The translations under genes and the position numbers were made by a program. The notes beneath the pieces were generated by a model. That model ran no database searches and had not been told where the DNA came from. It saw only the letters and a program-made list of their open reading frames with translations. Below are positions 10,013 to 19,355 of a stretch of DNA of 64,000 nucleotides, in pieces. The first letter of the stretch is position 1. The number at the start of each line of letters is the position of its first letter. Origin of the DNA: Paraburkholderia dilworthii (GTDB taxonomy: Bacteria > Pseudomonadota > Gammaproteobacteria > Burkholderiales > Burkholderiaceae). Location of the stretch: the NCBI RefSeq assembly GCF_000472525.1, contig NZ_AWZT01000001.1, forward strand, positions 626,045 to 690,044, written 5' to 3'.

Positions 10013-12061
10013 ATGAAGGACGTCCCCGAACCGTCGCGCGGCAGGCCTCCCACGCGCATCGACGCGCCGCCTGCCGCGTTCGGTCTCGACGCGCTGATCG
10101 CGCTCGGCGCGGGCGCCGGTTTTGTCGCGTGCCTATACTTCGCGCGAGCCGTTCTGATTCCCATGACGCTCGCGATCATGCTGAGCTTTCTCGTCGCGCC
10201 GCTTGTGAAGTCGCTGGGGCGCCTCAGGCTCGGCCACGTCGCGTCGGTCTTCGCCGCGGTGCTGATATCGGTGTCGGTGATCGGCGTGCTCGGCGCGGTA
10301 ATTACGATGCAGTTGACGGAGCTCGCCGCCGGCATGCCGCGCTATCAGGCGACTATCGAGCGGAAGATAGAAGCCGCGCATACGCTGACCGTCGGCAAGC
10401 TCGACCGCTTCGCCAAAGCCGCCGGCCAGGCGCTGCAACGCGCTACCGTCGAGCCGACGCAACCCGCGCCGCGACACGACGCGTCTTCTGCCGATGGCCG
10501 CGCATCCGCTGCGGTACCTGTAGAAGTGCGCGAGCCGGTGCCGACACCGCTGGAACTCGCGCGCCGTGTGTTGTCGCCGGCCATCAGTCCGCTCGAGACG
10601 GCGTTTATCGTGTTCGTCGTGATGGTCGTGATCCTGCTGCAACGCGATGATTTGCGCGACCGTGCGATTCGCCTGTTCGGCTCGCGCGACCTGCATCGCA
10701 CCACCACCGTGATGGACGAAGCAGCGCGACGCTTGAGCCGTTACTTCGTTTCGCAACTCGGATTGAATGCGGCGCTCGGGGTCGCTATCGGTACGGGGCT
10801 TTTTTTTATCGGCGTGCCGAGTCCGATTCTGTGGGGCATTCTCGCCGCCTTGCTGCGGCTCGTGCCCTACGTCGGCATCTGGATTGCAGGCGGTCTTGCG
10901 ACCGCGCTCGCAGCCGCGGTGAGTCCCGGTTGGGATATGGCAGTCTGGTGCATCGCGCTCTTCGTGACCGTCGAACTGCTGGTGGGCCAAGTGGTCGAGC
11001 CGCTGCTTTACGGACGCAGCACCGGGCTCTCGCCGTTTTCGGTGGTCGTGGCCGCGATCTTCTGGAGCTGGATCTGGGGGCCGATCGGCTTGATCATGTC
11101 GACGCCGTTGACCCTCTGCCTGCTCGTGCTCGGCCGGCATATCCGGCGTCTGGAATTTCTCGACGTGATGCTGGGCGACCAGCCCGCGCTCACGCCCGTC
11201 GAAAATTTCTATCAACGTGCGCTCGCGGGCGATCCCGACGAAGCCATCGCGCAAGCGGAGTTGCTGCTGCGTGAGCGTTCGCTGTCGGCATACTACGACG
11301 AGGTGACGATCAAGGGCCTGCAACTCGCCGCCAACGATGTCGTGCGCGGCAGCGTCACCGCGGCGCAGCTCGCGCGCATCGAGTCCACCACCAACGATCT
11401 GGTCGATGGCCTCGACAGTTATGCGGACGAGCAGCCGCTGCGGTTCGCGGGAGCAGAGGATAGCCGGGATGTCGGACCGGTCGCGCCGTCGCGCAACTTG
11501 CCGGTCTTATCGGGGGAAACGCACGCGTTGTTTGCGAATCAGGCTTCGCATGGCGCCGCCGAAGAGCCGCGCGAAGAGCGTCCCGAAGAGGCCGCTGAAA
11601 ACGCGCTGGAGCGCGCGAGAGAAACGCAGCACGCCGCGCATGCCCGCGTGTTGTGTATGCCTGGACGCGGACCGCTCGATCCGCTCGCGACCACGATCCT
11701 GTTGCAGTTGCTCGGCAAGCACGGCTTCGCGGCACGCGCGCTGCCGCACGAGGCTGCTTCGCGTGCGTCGATCGACCAGATGGACGCCGACGACGTGGGC
11801 ATCGTCTGCATCGTCTACTTGCAGATCGACGGCATTCCCTCCCATTTGCGTTATATGGTGCGGCGCATTCGCGCGCGCTTGCCGAAGGTGTCGATCATCG
11901 TCGGACTGTGGGCGCGTGAGGATTTCGAGAAGTGGAGCGTCGATCTGCAAAACGCAATGGGCGCGGAATGCTATGTCACTTCGTTGCAGGAGATGCTAGC
12001 CGCTTGCCGCGCATGCGGCAGCAAGACGAGTTCGGAATCGCTCGCGGTTGCGAGCGCCTAA
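10013..12061 (+). CDS. PerM/AI-2E-type membrane protein with extra C-terminal domain
   Basis: 682 residues. The first 390 or so form the PerM/AI-2E transporter family: paired hydrophobic segments near residues 28-85, a soluble loop to about 185, then further segments up to WIWGPIGLIMSTPLTLCLLVLGRHIRR. Family members move small molecules or ions across the inner membrane; some act on autoinducer-2 or as Na+/H+ antiporters, so the substrate is open. The usual length is 350-400. Here a linker and a soluble domain of about 130 residues (from RVLCMPGRGPLD near 545) are added, with alternating beta/alpha segments like a Rossmann or B12-binding fold but no visible cofactor motif. Confidence 0.85.
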   Translation: MKDVPEPSRGRPPTRIDAPPAAFGLDALIALGAGAGFVACLYFARAVLIPMTLAIMLSFLVAPLVKSLGRLRLGHVASVFAAVLISVSVIGVLGAVITMQLTELAAGMPRYQATIERKIEAAHTLTVGKLDRFAKAAGQALQRATVEPTQPAPRHDASSADGRASAAVPVEVREPVPTPLELARRVLSPAISPLETAFIVFVVMVVILLQRDDLRDRAIRLFGSRDLHRTTTVMDEAARRLSRYFVSQLGLNAALGVAIGTGLFFIGVPSPILWGILAALLRLVPYVGIWIAGGLATALAAAVSPGWDMAVWCIALFVTVELLVGQVVEPLLYGRSTGLSPFSVVVAAIFWSWIWGPIGLIMSTPLTLCLLVLGRHIRRLEFLDVMLGDQPALTPVENFYQRALAGDPDEAIAQAELLLRERSLSAYYDEVTIKGLQLAANDVVRGSVTAAQLARIESTTNDLVDGLDSYADEQPLRFAGAEDSRDVGPVAPSRNLPVLSGETHALFANQASHGAAEEPREERPEEAAENALERARETQHAAHARVLCMPGRGPLDPLATTILLQLLGKHGFAARALPHEAASRASIDQMDADDVGIVCIVYLQIDGIPSHLRYMVRRIRARLPKVSIIVGLWAREDFEKWSVDLQNAMGAECYVTSLQEMLAACRACGSKTSSESLAVASA

Positions 12062-12078
12062 AAGCCTCTCGACAAAAA

Positions 12079-12107
12079 AACGCCCGGCGCTTTCACGTCC
12101 GGGCGTT
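12079..12107. terminator. Bidirectional Rho-independent terminator
   Basis: AACGCCCGG (12079-12087) pairs perfectly with CCGGGCGTT (12099-12107). On the minus strand the stem runs into a T7 tract (the A-run at 12074-12080), so it terminates the small gene at 12126. On the plus strand it is followed by GTTCGTT and can end the membrane-protein gene. Confidence 0.85.
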
Positions 12108-12125
12108 GTTCGTTGGCGGCGGCCC

Positions 12126-12296
12126 TTACTTGCCGGTAGCTTCGTCTTCCGATGACGTGTCTTCGTCGTCGGTCACGATTTTCGTCGTGCCGCCGGTGGA
12201 GGGCGGGTCGCTCGCCGGAAAAGTATCTTCGACTTCCTTGTCGATCTGCTTCTCCGTCTTGTCGGCGTTCGGATGTTGTTCCTTGGGGTCTGGCAT
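12126..12296 (-). CDS. Small acidic protein with TFPASDPPS motif
   Basis: A 56-residue hydrophilic, very acidic protein. Its centre, VEDTFPASDPPSTGG, is a motif shared by many short uncharacterised proteins of alpha- and betaproteobacteria. The C-terminus is a run of Asp, Glu, Ser and Thr. AAGGAGAA eight bases before the ATG fixes the start at 12296; the longer open frame upstream runs into a tandem repeat and is rejected. Its own T-rich terminator lies 19 bases after the stop. No domain or localisation signal is seen and no function is assigned. Confidence 0.75.
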   Translation of the reverse strand: MPDPKEQHPNADKTEKQIDKEVEDTFPASDPPSTGGTTKIVTDDEDTSSEDEATGK

Positions 12297-12389
12297 GACG
12301 TTTCTCCTTCGGCTAATAAATGTGATGCGCGGGACAGCTACCCGTTCGCGCGGCCCACGTGGGGCGTTTTTTACATCGGCGTGTAGGGT

Positions 12390-12465
12390 TGAACGGTAAG
12401 TGAAAGATAGGCGAACATAAGCGTACGAGGGGGGAACGCCAGGCGAACGATAAGCGAACGACAGG
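12390..12465. repeat. About 11-bp degenerate tandem repeat, seven units
   Basis: Seven successive units of 10-12 bp with consensus YGAACGATARG, starting at 12390, 12401, 12412, 12422, 12434, 12444 and 12455. It lies between the stop of the Rieske reductase gene and the start of the small acidic gene, both on the minus strand, so it would be transcribed only by read-through or as the small gene's leader. Confidence 0.75.
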
Positions 12466-12475
12466 CGGCCACGCG

Positions 12476-14077
12476 TTAGCCTCTCCCGCACGACTCGCGC
12501 CCGACGATTTGCAATGCGTCTGCGCGCGTAAGCGGGCCGCGGCGCATTGCATCGATCAAGCGCGCCGTTTGCGCGTCGCGTTCGCAGGCAAGCACGGCGA
12601 GAACCTCGTCGTTTTTCACATATAGCGCAGCAAATTCGTGGCGATCCAGGTCGCCATCGACAAGCAGTTCATCCCACTCGCTAGCGTGGCCGAGATATTC
12701 GAAGGTCTTGCCGAAGTAATAGGTCCAGAAAAACGGCACACCGCTGTAGCGATTGCGTGCGCCGCACATGTTCTCAGCGGCAATGCGCGCGTGCTGCTGC
12801 GCGACGCGCCAATGTTCGATGCGTAGCGGCTCCTCGTTCTCGCGCAGCGGAAAGACCGCGATATCGCCGGCGGCATAGAGACCGGGCGCCGCCTGCATGC
12901 CGGCATTCACGATCACGCCGCCATCCTTATGCAGCGGCAGTCCTTCGATAAAACCGGTGGCGGGCGCAACGCCTGTGCCTAACAGCACCACGTCGGCGGC
13001 AATATGCTCGCCGCCTTCCAGCATCACTTCATGCACGCTGCCTTCTTCCCCTTCGAGGGAAGCGACCTTCGTTCCCAGATGAAACTTAACGCCATTGCTT
13101 TCGTGCAGCGCGCGGAACATCGCGCCCACCCGTTCGCCGAACTGCTTTGCGAAAGGCACTTTGTCCGGAGAAATAACGTTGACCTGCACGCCGCGTTTGC
13201 GCAGCGCGGCAGCGGTTTCAAGTGCAATGAAGCTGCTGCCGAGAATCGCTACCTGGGTGGAGGCGGTAGCGGCGGTCTCACTGGCGAATCCGTCGGCCGG
13301 CCCGTCGCCAAGCGCCTCGACGATTGCAGCGGCGTCGTCGAGATGGCGCAGCACGTACACGCCGCCGAGTTCGCAGCCAGGAATCGATGGGACTTTCGGC
13401 ACACTGCCGGTGGCGAGCAACGCTGTGTCGTAAGTCAGCTCCCCGCCGGTTTGCAGATGAACGGTGCGCTTCGGAACATCGAGGCGCACCACTTTCGCGA
13501 CGATCCGCTCCACGCCGTGCTGTCCGAACCAGTCAGCGGCGAGTAGCGGCGGCACATCGGCGGGGGACATTTCGGCGGATGGGACAAACTTGCTGAGCGA
13601 CGTACGGTCGTAGGGCGCGTGCGCTTCGTCGCCGATCAGCGTGATGCGTCCAGTAAAGCCGGACTCGCGCAGCGCCGCGCAAGCTGCGGCGCCTGCCGCG
13701 CCTGCGCCGACCACCGCGAAGTGCGGCTTCTCTGTGCGGGAAGGCTCTGTTTCGTTCGGCAGCTTTTCGGGCGTGACCATGACGTCGTCGCCGTCCACGA
13801 TCACCGCGTAGCGTTCGAGCGGCACCAGCGGCGGCGGCTCCAGCACCGTGCCGGTCGCGGCGTCGAACGTACCCTTGTGCCAGGGGCAAACGATCCTGCC
13901 GCGGCACAGCGCGCCTTTTTCGAGCGGTCCTCCCGCGTGCGGACAGTCGGCGGAGTACGCACGCACGGTGTCGCCGTCGCGGACCAGCAGAATCTTCTCG
14001 TCATCCACGACGACGCGTTGTGCCCGATCCTCGCGCAATTGCGAGAGCTGAGCCACGTGTCGGGCAGTCGTAGGCAT
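12476..14077 (-). CDS. Rieske-type FAD/NAD(P)H-dependent reductase
   Basis: 533 residues in two parts. Residues 1-105 are a Rieske ferredoxin domain with cluster ligands Cys45, His47, Cys64 and His67 (DCPHAG and CPWHKG). The rest is a pyridine-nucleotide-disulfide oxidoreductase: FAD motif VVGAGAAGAAAC, NAD(P) motif ILGSSFIALE, and a late FAD motif GLYAAGDIAVF. The layout matches AIFM3-like or oxygenase-reductase proteins, so it likely moves electrons from NAD(P)H to an unknown acceptor. The open frame extends to 14524, but AAGGAA six bases before the ATG at 14077 and the domain start fix the gene here. It is divergent from the hybrid kinase. Confidence 0.9.
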   Translation of the reverse strand: MPTTARHVAQLSQLREDRAQRVVVDDEKILLVRDGDTVRAYSADCPHAGGPLEKGALCRGRIVCPWHKGTFDAATGTVLEPPPLVPLERYAVIVDGDDVMVTPEKLPNETEPSRTEKPHFAVVGAGAAGAAACAALRESGFTGRITLIGDEAHAPYDRTSLSKFVPSAEMSPADVPPLLAADWFGQHGVERIVAKVVRLDVPKRTVHLQTGGELTYDTALLATGSVPKVPSIPGCELGGVYVLRHLDDAAAIVEALGDGPADGFASETAATASTQVAILGSSFIALETAAALRKRGVQVNVISPDKVPFAKQFGERVGAMFRALHESNGVKFHLGTKVASLEGEEGSVHEVMLEGGEHIAADVVLLGTGVAPATGFIEGLPLHKDGGVIVNAGMQAAPGLYAAGDIAVFPLRENEEPLRIEHWRVAQQHARIAAENMCGARNRYSGVPFFWTYYFGKTFEYLGHASEWDELLVDGDLDRHEFAALYVKNDEVLAVLACERDAQTARLIDAMRRGPLTRADALQIVGRESCGRG

Positions 14078-14358
14078 GCGCGTTCCTTGGGCGTATAGCA
14101 GGACAGCGCGCGGCGGAGTCGCGCGCCGACGCGGCGTGTCAAAGAGAGAGGGCACGGTTCTCGGAACGAGCAATTGCTGTGCCCGACCTCTGGCCAGACG
14201 AACGCAGGCGAAAACATTGTCGATTCTTCGCGCGGTGCTATGTGGATGGCCGGAAATTGCGGTAGATTCCTTCCAGGAAATAGCGCACGACCACTTAGGG
14301 GCACGATACGTGCGACGAATCTCAGACCTCTCGTGATCTTTAACTGGAGACGTTGGCC

Positions 14359-16512
14359 GTGCAGCGTGCGGAGCGAGTCGCCGTCGATTTCCCAATGCCG
14401 TCGCGCAACTTCGCCGCAACGCGGCGTGTGCTTCTTGTCGTGCTTGCAGTTTCCATTCTGTTTCCTCTTGCCTGTCTCGCGGGATACGGCTATTTCGACT
14501 ACCAGCGCCGTATCGCCGATTCAAACGACGTGATCGACCGGCTGGTACGCGTGACCGAGGAGCAGGCCGTCAAGGTGCTCGATCTGAATCAGCAGATGGC
14601 GTCGCGCATCGTCGAACTGATCGGTGACGAGGACGACGCGCAGCTTCGCGCGCATGACGCGCAATTGCATCGGAGTCTGCGCGAAATCGGCGGAGACTTT
14701 CCGCAAGTAGCGTCGATCAATTTGATCGGCGTGAACGGCGATCTGCTGGTGTCGAGCCGCGCGTATCCGGCTGCGCGCATTTCAATTGGGGACCGCGAAG
14801 ACTTTGTTGCCGCGCGAGCGATGCGCCCGCACCCTTACTTCTCGCTGCCGATGTTTGGCCCGCTATCGCAAACGGATGTGTTCAACACGACCGTCGCGCG
14901 CACCGATGCGGAGGGCCGGTTCCTCGGCGCGGTGTCGGTCGCGTTGCGCAACGAGTACTTCTCGCACTTTTATCGTGAGCTCACCAATGGCGACCCTTCG
15001 CTCGCGTTGGCCCTATACCGCCAGGACGGCAATTTGCTGGTCCGCTATCCTCCGTGGCCGGTAGGTGCGACGGCGACTACGGCGGATGCGTTTGCCGCCG
15101 CGTTGCGCGACAAGCAGTTGTCCGGCCACGTGCGCGTCAAATCGCCGGTGGATGGCGGCGAGCGGCTTGTCGCGTTTCGCCGCGTCGGCGATTACCCGCT
15201 CTATGTGTCGAGCGCGTATTCAACGGGCTCCATCGTCGATGTCTGGCGCCGGCACTTCATGGTGATCGCCGCGTTGACCGCGGTGCCGTGCATCGCGATC
15301 TGGATACTGGTGCTTTATTCGCTGCGTCAACTCGATGGCGAGCGCGTTGCGTGGGAGCGCTGGCAGGGCGAGGTCGCGATGCGGCTCTCGGCGGAAGCAT
15401 CCAGCCGGCAATTGCAGCGCATGGGCGCGCTCGGGAACCTGGTCGCCAACGTGGCGCACGATTTCAACAATCTGTTGATGGTCGTCTCGGCGAACATCGA
15501 GCTTGCGCGTATGAAGCGCTACAACAACCTCGAAAAGGAAATGACCGCGGTGCAGCGCGCCACCGCGACGGCCGAATCGCTGACGCGGCGGCTGCTGAGC
15601 GTCGCGAAGAAACAGCCGCTAAAACAGGAGCCGATCGATCTCAGGAAGTGGATGCCGGGCGCGGCGCCGCTCGTCGAGGCGGCGCTCGGCGACCACATCG
15701 TGCTCGCGCTCAGCATCGTCGACGATGTGTGGGAAGTGCTCGCCGATCCGACCGACCTCGAACTCGCGATCATGAACCTCGCGGTGAATGCGCGAGATGC
15801 GATGCCGCGCGGCGGACGCTTCGTGATTCGTTGCCAGAACAACCGGCTCGTCGGCAGCGATACCTTGTTGCCCGATGGCGAATACGTGCTGATCGCATGT
15901 TCCGACGACGGCGAAGGCATGCCCGAATCGGTCGCGCGGCGCGCCTTCGAGCCGCTCTTTACCACGAAGCTGAGCGGTTCCGGCGCGGGCCTCGGGCTGG
16001 CGCAGGTTCTGTCGATGTGCGAACAGGCGGGCGGCACCGCGAAGATCGACAGCGTGCCCGGCAGCGGCACAACGGTAAGGCTTTACCTGCCGCGCTATCG
16101 CGAACGCCGCCAGACGCGTCCCGTGAATGAGGAAGTGGCCGAGCAGCCAGCGCTGCGGCACGCGGGCATGGTGCTGCTCGTGGAAGACAACGAGGACGTC
16201 GCGGCGGGCGTCGCAGCGGTGCTCGAAACCTTCGGCTGCGAAGTGCGGCACGAGCCCACCGCCGATCAGGCGCTCGACGTGCTGACTGGCGGCGAGCGCT
16301 TCGAACTCGTGCTCTCGGACATCCAGATGCCGGGCAAGCTCAACGGCATCGACCTTGCCGAGAAAGTGCGCAGCGCATGGCCCTCGCAGAAGATCGCGTT
16401 AATGACGGGCTATGCCGATGAACTCGAACGCGCACGGCGCCTCGGCGTGGCCATATTGGCGAAGCCGTTCGACATTGCGGAGCTGCACGCGCTCGTGGCT
16501 TGCGAACCTTGA
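14359..16512 (+). CDS. Hybrid sensor histidine kinase with periplasmic sensor and receiver
   Basis: 717 residues. Transmembrane segments near residues 24-46 and 299-323 enclose a periplasmic sensor of about 250 residues with PDC/Cache-like features (INLIGVNGDLLVSS, then GDREDF and an FLGAVSVAL strand). The HisKA H-box is VAHDFNN (His about 367). An HATPase domain shows the N box NLAVNARDAM and the G boxes DDGEGMP and GAGLGLA. The C-terminal receiver has phospho-acceptor Asp near 654 (LVLSDIQMPG). GTG at 14359 sits eight bases after TGGAGA; a TTG at 14353 is also open. No response-regulator gene is adjacent. Confidence 0.88.
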   Translation: MQRAERVAVDFPMPSRNFAATRRVLLVVLAVSILFPLACLAGYGYFDYQRRIADSNDVIDRLVRVTEEQAVKVLDLNQQMASRIVELIGDEDDAQLRAHDAQLHRSLREIGGDFPQVASINLIGVNGDLLVSSRAYPAARISIGDREDFVAARAMRPHPYFSLPMFGPLSQTDVFNTTVARTDAEGRFLGAVSVALRNEYFSHFYRELTNGDPSLALALYRQDGNLLVRYPPWPVGATATTADAFAAALRDKQLSGHVRVKSPVDGGERLVAFRRVGDYPLYVSSAYSTGSIVDVWRRHFMVIAALTAVPCIAIWILVLYSLRQLDGERVAWERWQGEVAMRLSAEASSRQLQRMGALGNLVANVAHDFNNLLMVVSANIELARMKRYNNLEKEMTAVQRATATAESLTRRLLSVAKKQPLKQEPIDLRKWMPGAAPLVEAALGDHIVLALSIVDDVWEVLADPTDLELAIMNLAVNARDAMPRGGRFVIRCQNNRLVGSDTLLPDGEYVLIACSDDGEGMPESVARRAFEPLFTTKLSGSGAGLGLAQVLSMCEQAGGTAKIDSVPGSGTTVRLYLPRYRERRQTRPVNEEVAEQPALRHAGMVLLVEDNEDVAAGVAAVLETFGCEVRHEPTADQALDVLTGGERFELVLSDIQMPGKLNGIDLAEKVRSAWPSQKIALMTGYADELERARRLGVAILAKPFDIAELHALVACEP

Positions 16513-16628
16513 AGCGTTGAAATCCTGAGGCACACCCCTTGCTGAACTTCTGACGAGGCATGCGCACGCGGCGCGCTTGTGTGCGCAATCCGCTTCTATT
16601 TCGCTTCCATCCCGACAGGAGAACAGTC

Positions 16629-16928
16629 ATGAAGATCAGAAAGGCACTGCTTATTTCCACATTGCTTGCGGCTTCCTCGGTTGCGGTCGCACAAGGCGCG
16701 GGCGGCGCGGGCGGTGGCGCTGGCGGTGGGCCCGCCGGCAACAGCCCGAGCACCGACGCCGGCGCGAATGCATCGACGCGCGAGGGCGGCGACATGCAGG
16801 CGTCGGGCGCAATGTCGCATTCCAAGTCGAAGAAGCACTCGTCCAAGTCGTCGAAAACCACCAAGCCCGCGACCGACACCACCAATATGCCGGGCGCGAA
16901 CGCAAGCAGCGACGCGAAGGGGAAATAA
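16629..16928 (+). CDS. Small secreted Gly- then Ser/Lys-rich protein
   Basis: A 99-residue protein with a Sec signal peptide (KIRK, a hydrophobic stretch, cleavage after VAQG near residue 22). The mature part is low-complexity: Gly-rich (GGAGGGAGGG), then Ser/Lys-rich (SHSKSKKHSSKSSK), then a Thr/Asn/Asp tail. AGGAGA seven bases before the ATG supports translation. No domain is recognised. It is likely periplasmic or exported; similar proteins are common and uncharacterised in Burkholderiaceae. It converges with the aldolase gene. Confidence 0.7.
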   Translation: MKIRKALLISTLLAASSVAVAQGAGGAGGGAGGGPAGNSPSTDAGANASTREGGDMQASGAMSHSKSKKHSSKSSKTTKPATDTTNMPGANASSDAKGK

Positions 16929-17019
16929 CGCGCGCATCATCGCGAATCATCGCGACTAAGGGCCCACGGCGCAAACGCGCTGCGGGCGCCTTATGAATGA
17001 CCTGTTTCTGCCGATGCGG

Positions 17020-18039
17020 CTAGCTCTTTTCCTGTGCCGCGTCGTACTTGCCGAGCGCCGCCGCGCTGTTCAGGCGTGCGCGTTTGAGGAGCGCCTGCTG
17101 CGCTTCCTCGACGTTGCTCGGCATGCCTTTCCACGCTTGCAACGGCGGCTCCTGCAATGCGCGCCCATACGAGAAGCTTAGATTCCACGGCAGCGTTCCG
17201 AGGCGATTCATTGCGTCGAGGTTTGCTGTCGCTTCCTCGGGCGACTGTCCGCCGGAGAGAAATACAATGCCCGGCACGGCCGAGGGCACCGTGCGTTTCA
17301 GGATCCGCAGCGTATAAGCGGCAATATCGGCGGTGGACGATTGCCGCGCGTTCTCCGGGCCGGCGAGTACCATGCTCGGCTTCAACAGCATATGTTCGAG
17401 CACCACGCGATGCCGGTGCAGCGCATTGAACACTTCGTGCAGGACAGCTTCGGTCACTTCGGCGCTGCGCTCGATCGAGTGGTCGCCATCCATCAGCACT
17501 TCCGGTTCGACAATTGGCACGATGCCGGCTTCCTGCGCAATTGCCGCATAGCGCGCGAGCGAGTCGGCATTTGCTGCGATCGCGAGGCGGCTCGGCAGAT
17601 GGGCTGCTATGTTGTAGACAGCGCGCCACTTCGCAAAGCGCGCGCCTTGCTGTTTGTAATCGACGAAACGGCGCGCGAGGCCGTCGAGGCCTTCGGTGAT
17701 TTCATCGCCGGGAGCGTGCGCAAGCGCGATCTTGCCGAGGTCCACCTTGATGCCCGGCGCGATGCCGTTTTTTGCCGCGAGCTGTGGAAACGGCGTGCCG
17801 TCGTCGGCTTTCTGGCCGAGCGTTTCCTGATAAAGAATCACGCCGCTCACGAATTCGCCGAGGCCGGGCGTGGTGAGCAGCAGATTGCGATATGCGCGGC
17901 GGTTTTCCTCGGTGGACTCGATTCCGATCGTCTTGAAGCGCCTGGCGATGGTCGGGCCGCTTTCGTCTGCGGCGAGCAGGCCCTTGCCGGGCTGGACCAT
18001 TGCATCGACGGTGGCTTGCAGTTCGCTACGGGTGTCCAT
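17020..18039 (-). CDS. Fructose-bisphosphate aldolase, class I
   Basis: 339 residues of the metal-independent, Schiff-base aldolase family usual in animals and plants and present in some bacteria. The N-terminal segment GKGLLAADES binds substrate phosphate. The Schiff-base lysine is in EHMLLKPSMV and the late GIVFLSGGQS loop is intact. It cleaves fructose-1,6-bisphosphate reversibly to two triose phosphates in glycolysis and gluconeogenesis. AGGGAG precedes the ATG at 18039. The open frame extends further, through a tandem repeat that cannot be part of the protein. Other carbon genes (6PGDH, phosphoketolase) follow on the opposite strand. Confidence 0.95.
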   Translation of the reverse strand: MDTRSELQATVDAMVQPGKGLLAADESGPTIARRFKTIGIESTEENRRAYRNLLLTTPGLGEFVSGVILYQETLGQKADDGTPFPQLAAKNGIAPGIKVDLGKIALAHAPGDEITEGLDGLARRFVDYKQQGARFAKWRAVYNIAAHLPSRLAIAANADSLARYAAIAQEAGIVPIVEPEVLMDGDHSIERSAEVTEAVLHEVFNALHRHRVVLEHMLLKPSMVLAGPENARQSSTADIAAYTLRILKRTVPSAVPGIVFLSGGQSPEEATANLDAMNRLGTLPWNLSFSYGRALQEPPLQAWKGMPSNVEEAQQALLKRARLNSAAALGKYDAAQEKS

Positions 18040-18092
18040 GAGATATGCTCCCTTTGTTCCGGTTGCGGTAGGAAAACTGAGGCTTCGACGCG

Positions 18093-18166
18093 TTGGCCGC
18101 TGTACATTGGCCGCTGCACGTTCGCCGCGCATTTGGCCTCGCGTTTGTCCTCGCATTCGGCCTCAC
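18093..18166. repeat. 11-14 bp degenerate tandem repeat in the aldolase leader
   Basis: Six units of 11-14 bp built on TTGGCC(G/T)C, starting at 18093, 18107, 18121, 18132, 18144 and 18156. It lies just before the aldolase start and after the yjbQ-like stop, so it occupies the aldolase promoter or 5' leader. Confidence 0.7.
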
Positions 18167-18178
18167 TAGTTACCTGCA

Positions 18179-18598
18179 TTATTCGCCGATCAGATGCAGC
18201 ACGATGTCGCGATGATGCGTATGACGCCGATGCTCGAACAGATAGAGGCCTTGCCATGTACCGAGCGCCAGCTGCCCGTGCTCGACGGGTACGCTCAACT
18301 GCACTTGCGTCAATGCGGTGCGCAGATGCGCGGGCATGTCGTCGGGTCCTTCGGCGTCGTGCTCGTAGCGTTGCTGGTCTTCGGGCGCGAGGTTCGCGAA
18401 GTAGCGCTCCAGATCGCGCTGCACGGAAGGGTCCGCATTCTCCTGGATCAGCAACGACGCTGACGTGTGACGGCAAAACAGCGTCAGCAGTCCGGTGTCG
18501 ATCTGCTGAGCCGCGACGAAGCGGCGTGCTTCGTCGGTGAATTCGACGAGTCCGCGAGTGGGCGCCTTGACGCTCAGATGGTGAATGGCTTGCCGCAT
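18179..18598 (-). CDS. yjbQ: YjbQ/UPF0047 family protein
   Basis: 139 residues forming the single-domain YjbQ (UPF0047) fold. The diagnostic segment is LLTLFCRHTSASLLIQENAD, followed by DDMPAHLRTAL and the C-terminal ending GTWQGLYLFEHR. Conserved His and Asp residues in these segments bind metal in known structures. Some members show thiamine-phosphate-synthase activity in vivo, but the physiological role is unsettled. The ATG at 18598 is the first in the domain. The thioredoxin gene ends about 30 bases upstream on the same strand, so the two may share a transcript. Confidence 0.9.
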   Translation of the reverse strand: MRQAIHHLSVKAPTRGLVEFTDEARRFVAAQQIDTGLLTLFCRHTSASLLIQENADPSVQRDLERYFANLAPEDQQRYEHDAEGPDDMPAHLRTALTQVQLSVPVEHGQLALGTWQGLYLFEHRRHTHHRDIVLHLIGE

Positions 18599-18626
18599 GA
18601 TGGAAGCGCTTGAGTTCGAGGCCGGT

Positions 18627-18947
18627 TCAGAGCGACGCAAATGCGTCCGCGATCTGCTCGACGCTGGTGGGGCGAACGACGCGCGCCACTTCGGCGCCGT
18701 CGCGCATGAAAATTAGCGTAGGCCATAGCTTGACCTTGAACGAGCGGCCTAGTGGCCGGCCGGGGCCGTCTTCGATCTTCAGATGCCTGACGCCGGCATG
18801 CGCTTCGAAAGCCTTTGCAATCGACGCCTGCGCGCCTTGGCAATAGCCGCACCAGTCCGTACCGAACTCGATGACGGTGGCGCCTGGCAACGCGTCGACT
18901 TCGGCTCGGGAAGGGGCTTGGGTGGAATAGGCTGTCCGGGTTGCCAT
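18627..18947 (-). CDS. Thioredoxin-family protein
   Basis: 106 residues of a single thioredoxin fold. The active site is WCGYC, with Gly-Tyr in place of the usual Gly-Pro, which should shift the redox potential. The cis-proline loop is LWPTLIF. There is no signal peptide, so it acts in the cytoplasm as a thiol-disulfide reductase. The ATG at 18947 has GGAG about eight bases upstream. It precedes yjbQ on the same strand. Confidence 0.9.
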   Translation of the reverse strand: MATRTAYSTQAPSRAEVDALPGATVIEFGTDWCGYCQGAQASIAKAFEAHAGVRHLKIEDGPGRPLGRSFKVKLWPTLIFMRDGAEVARVVRPTSVEQIADAFASL

Positions 18948-19355
18948 GCATGCTCCGCTGCGGGTTGAGTGATGCGCCGTCTACCGCCATGTATTCATGG
19001 CGGCGAGCGTCCGCTGCGGTGGACGCGCCGCTGCCGCACCTGATTTGATAAGAGTACCAGCTATTGGTTCGAGTTTTCAGGCGGGGGATTCACATCGATC
19101 GCACACGGTTCTGCTCGACTCATGATGACGCGGCAGTACGCAGCAGATGCGCGCGACGCACGGCAAGCAGCCCGCTTCGCGCGGCCACGGCGTTCGCAAT
19201 CCGGCTCGCAAAAACCGGCACCACAAATTTGGGACGCGCCGCTGCGGGTTTACGCGCCCGCACGCGCGGCCGATAATGCCCCGTCATTCCCGCCACGAAG
19301 TCTGCCGCGCGCGCCGCGCCTGGCAAGCTCGATTCTCCAAAGCCCACAGCCGCCC

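Noticed and set aside
10133..11323. 396-residue minus-strand frame
   Set aside because: Antisense to the PerM-like gene, His/Gln/Arg-rich.
14353..14358. TTG start for the hybrid kinase
   Set aside because: Only two bases from the ribosome site; GTG 14359 at eight bases is better placed.
19122..19355. 78-residue N-terminal extension of the MFS gene
   Set aside because: Arg/Ala-rich, no membrane segment and no ribosome site, although it cannot be excluded.
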